Counted from the first letter of the stretch, positions 1 through 8,036 are shown. The stretch: DNA of 32,799 nucleotides from Alphaproteobacteria bacterium (GCA_023252275.1 JAHHGO010000009.1:1-32799), one strand, 5' to 3'. The notes: generated by a model from the sequence alone, not told the origin. Numbers and translations: made by a program.

Positions 1-174
1 CCCGGAGTTTGGCACATCGAGGTTGCTGACAGCGATAGCGGGGCATCAGCGGCGGACGTTGCCTTCATCTCCAGCGGTACGCAAAGCGGAGAGCAGTTCC
101 TCGATAATGGATTCGTCGTTTGTTGCGCAACCCGCCATGTTTGGCTCAACCAAACTGCACTCCGCATCTGTTAA
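1..174 (+). other. Open frame cut by the left edge (possible 3' end of an upstream gene)
   Basis: The frame starting at base 1 is open from the window edge to a TAA at 172-174, giving 57 residues that include AADVAFISSGTQSGEQF. It could be the C-terminus of a gene beginning outside the window. The end of the frame is rich in Cys and Trp and looks less protein-like. A 30-codon frame also exists on the opposite strand. I recognise no family, so this may be non-coding DNA upstream of the pilin gene. Confidence 0.2.
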
Positions 175-177
175 TCT

Positions 178-208
178 TGTTATATTAAGCTTGATCACCA
201 TCTATAAC
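178..208 (+). promoter_or_regulatory. Candidate promoter of the Flp pilin gene
   Basis: An AT-rich block lies just upstream of the pilin start. It holds a TATAAC -10-like hexamer at 203-208. TTATAT at 180-185 sits 17 bp upstream as a weak -35 candidate. Two TTAA tetramers (171-174 and 185-188) are 10 bp apart, not the 7 bp of a CtrA box, so I do not call a CtrA site. Confidence 0.3.
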
Positions 209-239
209 AAGGGCCATGCGGTGCATAAAGGATATGGCA

Positions 240-404
240 ATGCAGGAGCGTGAGAATTTTCTGAATGAGGCGTCTGGCGCCACCGCGATTGAATATGCCA
301 TGATTGCAGGCGGCATCGCGCTGGTTTTGATCGCGGTGGTCTTCAATCTTGGCGCCAGCCTGTCTGGTATTCTTGGCGCTATTGCCGCAGCACTCGGCGC
401 GTGA
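240..404 (+). CDS. Flp/Fap-type IVb pilin precursor
   Basis: This encodes the major structural subunit of a Flp (Tad) type IVb pilus, exported and cleaved by a TadV/CpaA-type prepilin peptidase. The 54-residue product has a short charged leader, then SGATAIEYAMIAG. Predicted cleavage falls after Gly13, leaving Ala14 as the mature N-terminus, with the conserved Glu18-Tyr19 pair at +5/+6, followed by one hydrophobic helix to the C-terminus (mature length about 41). I chose the ATG at 240 because AAAGGA at 227-232 sits 7 nt upstream. ATGs at 216 and 234 are in frame, but 234 is too close to that site. The last 26 bp overlap the 3' end of the opposite-strand methyltransferase gene. No tad assembly genes are adjacent; other Tad components lie near the right end of the window. 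Confidence 0.9.
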   Translation: MQERENFLNEASGATAIEYAMIAGGIALVLIAVVFNLGASLSGILGAIAAALGA

Positions 405-1248
405 CATTGCCGGGCGGCGCAATTTCCGCACCGGCCCAGCCGGTCAGATTGACGATCTGAAATGTCGCCAGAATGCGGCCATCCGGGCCGCTGAAATTTT
501 CCCGATAGAGTTTCATCGCCGCAGCCAGCGTTTCACGGCGTAAAAAAACCCGCCGCCTTGCGTGTAAAATATTGCTCTCGCCCATGCCGCGCAATTCCCG
601 CAGCAGCGCCAGCGGATTATCATAGCTGACACGGATCGTGTCCACATCGGCAATCGGGTTGCCAAAACCGGCGCGTTGCAGCAGCGCGCCCGCATCGCGG
701 ACATCCACCATGGGCGCAATGCGCGGGCTAAGCCCGCCGTCACAGGCTATTTCCGCCCCGGCAAGGCAGTGGCGCAGCTCATGCAGGGTTTCGCCGCCAA
801 ACATTGCGCCCAGAAACAGGCCGCCAGGCTGCAAGGCGCGGCGGATCTGCACCAGACAGCCCGGCAGATCATTAACCCCATGCAGGCCAAGATTGCTCAG
901 CACCAGATCAAATGTTTCCGCCGCAAATGGCAGCGCCTCCTCATCCGCAACCAGCCGCAGGCCCTGCGCATATTGCGCCATTGCGGGCGCAATATCGGAT
1001 TGCACAATCTGCCCGATCCTGATGCCGGCATGGCGGGACAGCAGATTGCTCAGTTCGCCGCGATGACAGCCAAGATCAAGCGCCCGTTTAAATTCGCGCT
1101 GCTGATCCTCTATGCGTTCCAGCAGGCGCGCGCCCGTTTCCCGCAGCAGAAAATCATGGCGCGCCAGATTACCCGCCGCCCGCTGCCGGCGCTGGCGCAA
1201 CAGATTGCGGTCAAAGGGGGAATTGCCTGCGGATTTCGATTGCATCAT
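379..1248 (-). CDS. SAM-dependent methyltransferase, NDUFAF5/BioC-like
   Basis: This is a 289-residue class I methyltransferase. SAM motif I is ALDLGCHRG at about residues 56-64. The acidic motif SD follows at 84-85, and the post-I region DLVLSNLGLHGVNDLPG is at about 114-130. The N-terminal PFDRNLLRQRRQRAA is typical of the alphaproteobacterial group related to mitochondrial NDUFAF5, which acts in complex I maturation, and more distantly to BioC. The gene is divergent from comF across 63 bp, the usual alphaproteobacterial arrangement. Its stop overlaps the end of the convergent pilin gene by 26 bp. A BioC role is unlikely because no biotin genes are nearby. The exact substrate cannot be read from the sequence. 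Confidence 0.85.
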   Translation of the reverse strand: MMQSKSAGNSPFDRNLLRQRRQRAAGNLARHDFLLRETGARLLERIEDQQREFKRALDLGCHRGELSNLLSRHAGIRIGQIVQSDIAPAMAQYAQGLRLVADEEALPFAAETFDLVLSNLGLHGVNDLPGCLVQIRRALQPGGLFLGAMFGGETLHELRHCLAGAEIACDGGLSPRIAPMVDVRDAGALLQRAGFGNPIADVDTIRVSYDNPLALLRELRGMGESNILHARRRVFLRRETLAAAMKLYRENFSGPDGRILATFQIVNLTGWAGAEIAPPGNVTRRVLRQ

Positions 1249-1311
1249 GCGCCATACTATTATGGACTAACCGGAACCGCTGCAATCTCCAACAGGAACC
1301 CGCTGCCCCTC

Positions 1312-2064
1312 ATGCCGGACTGGATACAGAAACTGACGCCCTATGGCGTGATGCTGGCGGATGCGCTATTGCCGCCGCGATGCCTGGCGACCGGGGATCT
1401 GGTTGACCGGCAGGGGCAACTCAGCGCGCGGGCCTGGCGCGAGCTTAACTTCATTACAAATCCCCTGTGCCAGCGCTGCGGATTGCCATTTGCCTTTGGC
1501 TTTGAAGAGGAGGCGGAACTGGCCTGTGGCGCCTGTATTGCCAGCCCGCCCGATTACGACCGGGCACGGGCGGTGTTCCAGTATGATGACGCCAGCCGGG
1601 CGATGATTTTGGCGTTCAAGCATGGCGACAGGATGGAAGGCGCCCCCGCCTTTGCTGTCTGGATGGCGCGGGCCGGGGCGGAATTAATGGCCGATGCTGA
1701 TCTGGTCGTACCGGTTCCCCTGCATCGCTGGCGGCTATTGCGCCGGCGCTATAATCAGTCGGCGGTGCTGGCCCTGTCTCTGGCGCGGCTGGGCGGCCTG
1801 CCGGTAAGGGTGGACGCCCTGATGCGCACCCGCCATACCCCGCCTATGGGCGGGCTCAACCGCGAGGCGCGCCTGCGCAATTTACGCGGGGCCATTGCGG
1901 TGCGGCCCGGCCGTGCCGCCGATCTGTCCGGACGCAAGATTATATTGATAGATGATGTGCTAACCACGGGCGCCACGGCGCAGGCCTGCGCCAGGGTGTT
2001 GCGCCGCGCCGGCGCGTCGCGTGTCGACATTCTAACGCTGGCCCGGGTTGTACGGCCCGGCTAG
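1312..2064 (+). CDS. comF: ComF family phosphoribosyltransferase-like protein
   Basis: ComF proteins are linked to DNA uptake and recombination of transforming DNA, and carry a type I phosphoribosyltransferase fold. The 250-residue product has Zn-binding pairs C53xxC56 and C72xxC75 after an N-terminal LLPPRC segment. The PRPP loop IDDVLTTG is at 213-220, preceded by the VVPVPLHRWRLLRRRYNQS region. The open frame extends upstream to 676, but that part is antisense to the methyltransferase gene. The ATG at 1312 gives the normal family length and N-terminus. The ribosome-binding signal is weak (CAGGAAC about 13 nt upstream), so the start is moderately certain. It is the first gene of a + strand run leading into grxC. 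Confidence 0.88.
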   Translation: MPDWIQKLTPYGVMLADALLPPRCLATGDLVDRQGQLSARAWRELNFITNPLCQRCGLPFAFGFEEEAELACGACIASPPDYDRARAVFQYDDASRAMILAFKHGDRMEGAPAFAVWMARAGAELMADADLVVPVPLHRWRLLRRRYNQSAVLALSLARLGGLPVRVDALMRTRHTPPMGGLNREARLRNLRGAIAVRPGRAADLSGRKIILIDDVLTTGATAQACARVLRRAGASRVDILTLARVVRPG

Positions 2065-2122
2065 CACCTTTATATGTAACCTGTATGTAACTTATTCCCG
2101 ATTGCTTATGGACAGAATTTGT

Positions 2123-2380
2123 ATGCAGAAAATCACCATCTATAGCTCAATGTTCTGTCCCTATTGCCACCACGCCAAGGCGTTGCTGTCAAAGAAGGGC
2201 GTGCAATATGATGAAATCGATGTGGACACGGTGCCGGGCGCCCGTCCAGAAATGACCAAACGCGCCAATGGCGGTTTTACGGTCCCGCAAATCTTTATCG
2301 GTGACAGGCATGTGGGCGGATGCGATGATCTTTATGCGCTCGACGCGGCGGGCAAACTCGATTCCCTGCTGCAGAGTTGA
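2123..2380 (+). CDS. grxC: Glutaredoxin 3 (class I dithiol)
   Basis: This 85-residue glutathione-dependent disulfide oxidoreductase reduces protein disulfides and glutathione mixed disulfides in the cytoplasm. The active site is C12-P-Y-C15. The cis-proline motif TVPQIF is at 53-58 and the glutathione-contact motif GGCDD at 65-69, matching the normal GrxC length and motif order. The ATG at 2123 gives the typical MQKITIYS start; an in-frame ATG at 2108 would add five residues. It sits between comF and a Nit-family amidase, an order common in alphaproteobacteria. Confidence 0.95.
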   Translation: MQKITIYSSMFCPYCHHAKALLSKKGVQYDEIDVDTVPGARPEMTKRANGGFTVPQIFIGDRHVGGCDDLYALDAAGKLDSLLQS

Positions 2381-2416
2381 AGCTGGCCGGTCAGGCTTAT
2401 TTAGAAGGATGACGCC

Positions 2417-3262
2417 ATGGGCGGGGTATTTTCGGCAGCCTGTCTGCAACTGAATTCCAGCGCCGTGATTCATGAAAATATCGCCACCGTCACCGATCTG
2501 GCGCGGCAGGCTGCGGCGCGGGGCGCCCAATTCATCACCACACCAGAGGTAACCTCTATCGTCACCCGCCTGCAGGCCGATGTCATCCGCGCCAGCACCT
2601 TCGCCCAGGACGAAGATCCGGCGGTGGCGGCGTTTCGGGCGCTGGCCGGGCAATTACGGATATGGCTGCTGATCGGCTCCATTCCGATCCGGGTCGCGGA
2701 CGCACAGGTCGCCAATCGCTGTTTTCTGTTCGATCCAAAGGGCCGTATCGCCGCCAGCTATGACAAAATCCACATGTTTGATGTGGATTTGCCGAATGGC
2801 GAACGCTATCGCGAATCGAAAAGCTTCATCCCCGGCCAATGCGCCGTATTGCACGACCTGCCATGGGGCCGCTTGGGGTTAAGTATATGTTATGATTTGC
2901 GCTTCCCGCATTTATACCGGTCTTTGGCCAAGGCGGGGGCGGATTTCATCACCATCCCGGCCGCCTTTACCAAAACCACCGGCGAGGCGCATTGGCATAT
3001 TCTGCTGCGCGCCAGGGCCATAGAAACCGGCTGTTTTGTCATTGCCCCGGCCCAGACCGGCACCCATAGCGGGGATGGGCGCAAAACCTATGGCCATAGC
3101 CTGATCATTTCCCCCTGGGGTGAGATTATGGCCGATGCCGGCGAGGAGGTGGGCTTCATACTGGCTGAAATCGACCCGGAACGGGTCGGCAAGGCGCGCG
3201 CGCAGGTTCCTTCGCTAACCCATGATGTGGCATACCAACTGGTAAACACCCCCTCCAGTTAA
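2417..3262 (+). CDS. Carbon-nitrogen hydrolase, Nit1-like (probable deaminated-glutathione amidase)
   Basis: This 281-residue nitrilase-superfamily amidase has the full catalytic triad: Glu44 in TTPEVTS, Lys117 in YDKIHMFDVDL and Cys158 in ICYDLRFP. The YDKIHMFDVDL segment is characteristic of the Nit1 branch. Known Nit1 members hydrolyse deaminated glutathione, a side product of transaminases, and the glutaredoxin gene next door fits a glutathione-repair context; that link is inference. AGAAGGA at about 2402-2408 precedes the ATG by about 8 nt and supports the start. The gene lies 36 bp after grxC and is probably cotranscribed. Confidence 0.88.
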   Translation: MGGVFSAACLQLNSSAVIHENIATVTDLARQAAARGAQFITTPEVTSIVTRLQADVIRASTFAQDEDPAVAAFRALAGQLRIWLLIGSIPIRVADAQVANRCFLFDPKGRIAASYDKIHMFDVDLPNGERYRESKSFIPGQCAVLHDLPWGRLGLSICYDLRFPHLYRSLAKAGADFITIPAAFTKTTGEAHWHILLRARAIETGCFVIAPAQTGTHSGDGRKTYGHSLIISPWGEIMADAGEEVGFILAEIDPERVGKARAQVPSLTHDVAYQLVNTPSS

Positions 3263-3316
3263 CGGAAAAAGACTTATTTACCCAATCGTAAAACCTTGCA
3301 GGTAAATTCGGGCGGC

Positions 3317-4426
3317 ATGGAACAGGCATCCCTACAATCTCTTATCGAACTGGCGCGTGACCCGGACCCGGCGGCCCGGCAGGCGCTGTCGCAGCATATT
3401 ACCGATATCTGTCTGCAGGCGCCCCGCCAGCTTAATGATGAAGAAAAAGAAGTCGCCGGGCATATATTGTTGCGCCTGTCGCGCGAATTCGAAACCCAGA
3501 TGCGGGCCGATCTTGCGCGGCAACTGGCAGCCAGCGCGCGCGCGCCGAAACAATTAATCATGGCCCTGGCGCATGACGAAATTTCGGTCTCGTCACCTGT
3601 CATTTCGCATAGCCCGCTGCTGGATGAGCAGGATCTGGTCGATATTGTGCTGAATAAAACCCATGAGCATCGCCTGAGCGTCGCCATGCGTTCCGGCATT
3701 ACGGCGGCCGTCAGCAATGCGCTTGTGGAATCGGAAGAGGCGGATGTTTTGCAAGCGCTGGTGAAAAATAAAAGCGCTGAAATCGCCGGTGCGGCGATGG
3801 AATATCTGGTTTCCGAGAGCAAGCAATTGCCCAGCCTGCAGGGCCCGCTCATTGCCCGCGACGATTTGCCGCCGGTGCTGGTTCAGAAAATGTATTCCTT
3901 TGTATCGGACGCGCTCAAGACGGAAATCCAGGGCAAATATGATATCGATCCTGAAATTCTGGAAGCAGCCATGCGCAGCGCGCAATCCGCCCAGAAAGCG
4001 GCTGCGCCGACAGCTGCCGAACATTCAGACAAAAATTCGAAGGCGGCGGATCTGGTCGCCAAAATGTATGCTTCAAGTGAACTGTCTCTGAACCGCATTA
4101 TCGGATTTTTGCGCGAAAAACGTCTCAGCCTGTTTCTGGAAGGGCTGGCCGTTTTGTGCGAACTGGATTCGCGCACCATTACCAGCCTGGCCTTTGAGGG
4201 CGAGGGCCAGGGCATGGCCGTTGTCTGCCGGGCCATCAATGCGGACCGTTCGCAATTCGCAACCATTACCCTGCTGCTGGAGCGCGCCCGCACCGGAAAG
4301 GCCGTGCCAGCGGCCAGATTGCAAGCCGTCTGTCAGTTATTTGACACAATGACAGCCGATCGGGCCAATGGGGTTATTGAACAATGGCGGTTGCGCAGCA
4401 AATCCTCGGGCCGTTCGGCCGCCTGA
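3317..4426 (+). CDS. DUF2336 domain-containing protein
   Basis: The 369-residue helical protein has the look of the alphaproteobacterial DUF2336 family (unknown function, HEAT-like helical repeats). Landmarks are an N-terminal LARDPDPAARQAL segment, SPVISHSPLLDEQDLV and the repeated helical pattern that follows. An alanine-rich linker lies near the middle and a second helical block is at the C-terminus. No signal peptide or membrane segment is visible, so it is probably cytoplasmic. I chose the ATG at 3317; a TTG at 3296 in the same frame would add seven residues and has no better ribosome site. It lies 54 bp after the amidase gene. Some family members sit near cell-envelope or signalling genes, but no role can be assigned here. 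Confidence 0.75.
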   Translation: MEQASLQSLIELARDPDPAARQALSQHITDICLQAPRQLNDEEKEVAGHILLRLSREFETQMRADLARQLAASARAPKQLIMALAHDEISVSSPVISHSPLLDEQDLVDIVLNKTHEHRLSVAMRSGITAAVSNALVESEEADVLQALVKNKSAEIAGAAMEYLVSESKQLPSLQGPLIARDDLPPVLVQKMYSFVSDALKTEIQGKYDIDPEILEAAMRSAQSAQKAAAPTAAEHSDKNSKAADLVAKMYASSELSLNRIIGFLREKRLSLFLEGLAVLCELDSRTITSLAFEGEGQGMAVVCRAINADRSQFATITLLLERARTGKAVPAARLQAVCQLFDTMTADRANGVIEQWRLRSKSSGRSAA

Positions 4427-4466
4427 TCACTTGCTGTCCGTGGCCTGTCATGCCATTTATAGCGTC

Positions 4467-4895
4467 ATGATCCATTACGACCTTATCTGCGGCAAAGAGC
4501 ACCGCTTTGAAGGCTGGTTCGCCAATAGCGCCGCTTACGACGCGCAACTGGCGGCCGGCGAATTGAGCTGTCCGGAGTGCGGCTCCGCCAAAATCGATAA
4601 AGCCATCATGGCTCCCAATATTGCCGCCAAAGGCAATAGCAGATCCGGAGGCATGTCCGCCAAGGCCGCGCTGGGGCAAGACGAAATGCGCAAATTTCTG
4701 CGTCAGGTGCGCGTCCATGTCGAACAGAATGCCAGCCATGTGGGCGGGAAATTTCCGGAAGAGGCGAGAAAAATTCATTATGGCGAACGCGACCCCGCCA
4801 ATATCTATGGCGACGCCACGCCACAAGAGGTTCGCGAACTGCGCGAGGAAGGCATCGAGGTTGCGGCCATTCCGTGGGTTGATCCGGAAAACTGA
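4467..4895 (+). CDS. DUF1178 family protein with zinc-ribbon-like N-terminus
   Basis: The 142-residue protein begins MIHYDLICGKEHRFEGWF. It carries C8 and H12, then the C35-P-E-C38 pair, a pattern suggesting a small zinc ribbon. The C-terminal half holds the family's conserved ARKIHYGE and PANIYGDAT stretches. Function is unknown; DUF1178 commonly follows the grxC-amidase genes in alphaproteobacteria, as here. An upstream in-frame ATG at 4368 overlaps DUF2336, but MIHYDL is the family N-terminus. It is convergent with the ABC ATPase gene across 43 bp in which I see no clear terminator. Confidence 0.88.
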   Translation: MIHYDLICGKEHRFEGWFANSAAYDAQLAAGELSCPECGSAKIDKAIMAPNIAAKGNSRSGGMSAKAALGQDEMRKFLRQVRVHVEQNASHVGGKFPEEARKIHYGERDPANIYGDATPQEVRELREEGIEVAAIPWVDPEN

Positions 4896-4938
4896 AGCCT
4901 GTTCCTGTGCGGGCCGTATATTCCTTCAGGGCATTGCT

Positions 4939-5709
4939 TCAGACGATGCTTGTCAATTCCGCGCCCTTGCCGGTGCCGCGCGCAATATCCAGAAACACTT
5001 CTTCCAGGGTGCTGCGCCCATAGCGCGTGATCAACGCATCCGGCGCGCCTGTGTCGACAATGCGCCCGCTGCGCATCATCAGCACAAAATCGCACATGCG
5101 TTCAACCTCGGCCATATTGTGCGAGGCCAGCAGGATGGTCGCCCCCCGGCTTGCGCAATAATTTTCCAGATAGCCGCGCACCCAGTCGGCAGTGTCCGGG
5201 TCCAGTGAGGCCGTCGGTTCATCCAGCAGCAGCAGTTCGGGCGCATTGATCAGCGATTTGGCCAGCGATACGCGGGTTTTCTGCCCGGCGGATAATTGCC
5301 CTGTGGGGCGGTGCAGAAAATCCGTCAGTTCCAGATCCGCCGCCAGTTCGGCAATGCGCGCCGCGCGATTTTGCAGCCCATAGAGCATGGCGAATACATT
5401 CAGATTTTGCGCAACCGTCAGGCGGTGCGGCAGATCCACATAGGGGCTTTCGAAATTCATGCGCGGCAAAACCCGGTGATAGGCTTCGGGTATTTGCTCG
5501 CCCATAATCTCGATACTGCCTGCCGATGGTTCGACAAGGCCGAGTATCATGGCGATGGTCGTTGTTTTGCCGGCGCCATTGCCGCCCAACAGCGCGGTGA
5601 TGGAGCCTCTGGCGACCTCAAAATTGATTGCGTCCACGGCCAGCACGGCGTCAAATTGCTTGCTGAGCCCGTGCACGCGAATGGCGGCGTCGGCGCTTGA
5701 TTGGGACAT
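4939..5709 (-). CDS. ABC transporter ATP-binding protein without an adjacent permease
   Basis: This 256-residue ATPase of the ABC-2 (CcmA/DrrA/NodI-like) export class would energise a membrane permease. Walker A GGNGAGKTT is at 42-50, signature LSAGQ at 139-143, Walker B LLLLDEP at 159-165, and the switch His197 is in SHNM. The position usually occupied by the Q-loop glutamine reads MNFESPYVDLP, with no Gln. No permease gene is adjacent: downstream is a convergent gene, and upstream is the EAL-like protein. The partner must be elsewhere, or the ATPase acts on a shared permease. There is no Shine-Dalgarno site before the ATG; an AT-rich TAATAT lies immediately upstream, so initiation may be unconventional. 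Confidence 0.85.
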   Translation of the reverse strand: MSQSSADAAIRVHGLSKQFDAVLAVDAINFEVARGSITALLGGNGAGKTTTIAMILGLVEPSAGSIEIMGEQIPEAYHRVLPRMNFESPYVDLPHRLTVAQNLNVFAMLYGLQNRAARIAELAADLELTDFLHRPTGQLSAGQKTRVSLAKSLINAPELLLLDEPTASLDPDTADWVRGYLENYCASRGATILLASHNMAEVERMCDFVLMMRSGRIVDTGAPDALITRYGRSTLEEVFLDIARGTGKGAELTSIV

Positions 5710-5800
5710 GTAATATTATCTATCAGTATCCGCACGGCGCGCGCGGGATTGCGGCAGACTAGCAAAGCCGCGCCGGGGTATCAATGCGGCAGGTGATAGC

Positions 5801-7081
5801 TCATTTTGCCAGCATGCGGTCGATATGGCGTCCCTGAAACAGGCTTATGCCAACCTCATGGCCAAAATCAACCGCCTCCTGATTGTCACAGCGGCACAAT
5901 ATGATGCGGCTGGGATCGGCCTGTATGATTGCGTCAATACAGGCCTTTTTGCGCTCCGGACTAAAGCTTCTGGAAATTTCCGGGCTCCACAGGATTTTTT
6001 CAAAATCCAGCTTCAGCCTTGCCCGGTCCATAAAAGGAAAGGTGAGCGGATTGAGCCCGTCCAGCGCCATACCATAGCCGCGCTCATGGGCAAAATCGCG
6101 GGCAAACAGATAAGCGCCCATATCGGCAAACAGATCGATGCTTTGCACTTCCAGAATCATTTTCTGCCGCGTCATTTTGCGGATGGCTGCATCGAATTTC
6201 AGGAATTCGGGCGACAATATTGTGCCGATCGTAATGTTAAGGGTCATTGGCACATTGACCTTTTGCGAAATTTCCGGAAGCGCCGCCAGCATGCGCGCGT
6301 CAAGCTTCTGGCAAAGATGCTGAAACAGCCAGCGATCGCTCATGCAATCCACGCCGGGCATTATTTTCTGCTGCATTGCCCGGATGGAAATAAAATGTTC
6401 GCACATAACCGGGATGGGCGCGCCTTTTTCACGCACAGCCGAAATCATCTGCCGCTCGATCAATGGCCCGAGATCGGTTCCGCTCAATGATTTTTCAAAT
6501 CGCTCCAGCAGCATGGGCGTCAGCGGCGCCAGATTTCCCGGCGGCCCCGGCAGCTTATTTGATTTGGACGGAGCCGCGTTGGCTGCGGCCAATTTCTGAT
6601 GCTGAAGCGTAACCTCCGCATTGTAACGCTGTGCCAGTTTCACAAATTCGGCATGATCACTTTCCATGTTGAACCAGTTACAGAACTGGTGATCGGAATT
6701 ACCGTCCGGCATCAGCAGCGGGTCTTCGGAAAACAGAAAGCGCAGCTTGATGACATAATCATCTATGTCGGCTATAGCGGCGTCTTTCACACCTACAATG
6801 ATGTCATTGTTCCAAAGGCGGAAAAGCTGGCCATCGAACCTGCGTAATAAGGGCTCGAAAGTATTCATCACGATGCGTAAATGATGTTCAAGCCGGTTGC
6901 CCGGGGAAAGCAGTGAGAGGCGGATATGTACCGCGCGCCGGCCTTTTTTGTGGTTTGCCAGCCGGGTGGCGTAATCCAGCAGGGATTCTTCGGCGCCGCC
7001 CGGCGGAGGCGCGTGATTTTGATCGGGGACAGGTAAGGTGGTGCGGGGCATAAATGACCATAAAGTTAAAATGGCTGTCAT
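5801..7081 (-). CDS. Degenerate GGDEF/EAL-like protein, probably catalytically inactive
   Basis: The 426-residue soluble protein resembles a tandem GGDEF-EAL architecture that has lost its catalytic motifs. Around residues 65-115, FRLWNNDIIVGVKD sits where RxGGDEF would be. From about 200 to the C-terminus the layout follows an EAL fold: an ILEV strand, GMALDGLNPLTFPFMDRARLKLDFEKI in the place of the DDFGTG loop and following strand, then IILCRCDNQEAVDFGHEVGISLFQG, which matches the late VEt..q...lgi...QG pattern. Canonical E-A-L, DDFGTG and metal-ligand residues are absent, so c-di-GMP turnover is unlikely; a binding or scaffold role is inference. The middle (about 165-190) is a low-complexity linker. 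The start is uncertain: ATGs at 7081 and 7051 both lack a good ribosome site. The gene is divergent from the phosphatase gene. Confidence 0.7.
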   Translation of the reverse strand: MTAILTLWSFMPRTTLPVPDQNHAPPPGGAEESLLDYATRLANHKKGRRAVHIRLSLLSPGNRLEHHLRIVMNTFEPLLRRFDGQLFRLWNNDIIVGVKDAAIADIDDYVIKLRFLFSEDPLLMPDGNSDHQFCNWFNMESDHAEFVKLAQRYNAEVTLQHQKLAAANAAPSKSNKLPGPPGNLAPLTPMLLERFEKSLSGTDLGPLIERQMISAVREKGAPIPVMCEHFISIRAMQQKIMPGVDCMSDRWLFQHLCQKLDARMLAALPEISQKVNVPMTLNITIGTILSPEFLKFDAAIRKMTRQKMILEVQSIDLFADMGAYLFARDFAHERGYGMALDGLNPLTFPFMDRARLKLDFEKILWSPEISRSFSPERKKACIDAIIQADPSRIILCRCDNQEAVDFGHEVGISLFQGRHIDRMLAK

Positions 7082-7131
7082 TCATGTTCGCAGATCATGG
7101 TTGCCAGAAAGTTAAAACAGGTTAAGGCTGC

Positions 7132-7162
7132 TTGAGCTATTATCCCGGTGAATGTGTATAAT
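7132..7162 (+). promoter_or_regulatory. Promoter of the metallophosphoesterase gene (perfect -10, no leader)
   Basis: A perfect TATAAT lies at 7157-7162, with TTGAGC at 7132-7137 upstream (19 bp spacer). Transcription would start near 7169, only one or two bases before the ATG at 7171. This implies a leaderless or nearly leaderless mRNA. Confidence 0.55.
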
Positions 7163-7170
7163 ATGCCGCC

Positions 7171-7977
7171 ATGCCGATTGATTTAACCCGCCTAAAAAAC
7201 CTTTTCGGGGGAAAAGCCCGCAACACGCGCATTACCGCGCCGGCAGGTGAACGCATCTATGCGATTGGCGATGTGCATGGCCGTGCCGATCTGCTGGAGC
7301 AGCTGCATGACATGATCGCCCGTGATGCGCAGGCGCGGGGCTGGGCGCGCAACAGACTGATCTATCTTGGAGATTATATTGATCGCGGACCCGAAAGCCG
7401 CAGGGTGATGGCGCTGGCTATGGGCGATAGTCCGCAGGGTTTTTCCAAGGTGCATCTGCGCGGCAATCACGAAGACATGTTGCAGGAATTTCTGCGGGAT
7501 CCCCGCCGCGCATCGGCATGGCTGAATATGGGCGGAGATGCCGTTTTGCGCGAATATGGCGTTCCCATACCGTCCGAATTTGGTCATGAGGATAATCTGA
7601 TTCGTGCTTCCAGCCAGTTGGCCGGGGCCTTGCTGCCCCAGGAACGGGAATTTCTGCTGGGGCTGAAACCCTGTTACCGCGCCGGAGGATATTTTTTCAC
7701 CCATGCCGGCGTGCGCCCCGGCGTACCGCTGGATCAGCAATCGGAACATGATCTGACATGGATACGTTCGCCTTTTCTCAATTATAACAAAGACTTCGGG
7801 GCGGTAGTTGTGCATGGCCACACAATCTGCAATGAAGTCGAGATTAAAACCAACCGTATCGGCATTGACACGGGGGCGCATGCAACCGGAAAGCTTACCT
7901 GCTTGATTCTGGAAACGAACAAGCGCTGGCTTCTGCAGACTGGCCATGAACTATTAACAGCTTTCGCTCCGCCGTAA
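7171..7977 (+). CDS. Metallophosphoesterase (PrpA/ApaH-like phosphatase)
   Basis: This 268-residue calcineurin-like phosphoesterase has all dimetal-site motifs in order: GDVHG 33-37, GDYIDRG 67-73, GNHE 98-101, HAG 178-180 and HGHT 215-218. Length and motif spacing match bacterial PPP-type protein phosphatases and diadenosine tetraphosphatases; the substrate cannot be decided. No Shine-Dalgarno precedes the ATG, and a perfect -10 box ends 8 nt upstream. The next in-frame Met lies beyond the first catalytic motif, so the start is constrained. It is divergent from the EAL-like gene and is followed after 59 bp by the SxtJ-like gene, with which it may be cotranscribed. Confidence 0.9.
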   Translation: MPIDLTRLKNLFGGKARNTRITAPAGERIYAIGDVHGRADLLEQLHDMIARDAQARGWARNRLIYLGDYIDRGPESRRVMALAMGDSPQGFSKVHLRGNHEDMLQEFLRDPRRASAWLNMGGDAVLREYGVPIPSEFGHEDNLIRASSQLAGALLPQEREFLLGLKPCYRAGGYFFTHAGVRPGVPLDQQSEHDLTWIRSPFLNYNKDFGAVVVHGHTICNEVEIKTNRIGIDTGAHATGKLTCLILETNKRWLLQTGHELLTAFAPP

Positions 7978-8036
7978 CGCAATCTTGCAGGTGTCATTGG
8001 CGCGGAGAGTAATGCAGACATGGTCAAAATGTTAAA

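Noticed and set aside
171-188. Possible CtrA-binding site (two TTAA tetramers) upstream of the pilin gene
   Set aside because: The tetramers are 10 bp apart; a full CtrA site needs 7 bp.
676-1311. Open frame extending comF upstream by 212 codons, antisense to the methyltransferase gene
   Set aside because: The methyltransferase on the other strand has clear SAM-binding motifs, and the comF family starts near 1312. The extension is an open shadow frame of GC-biased coding DNA.
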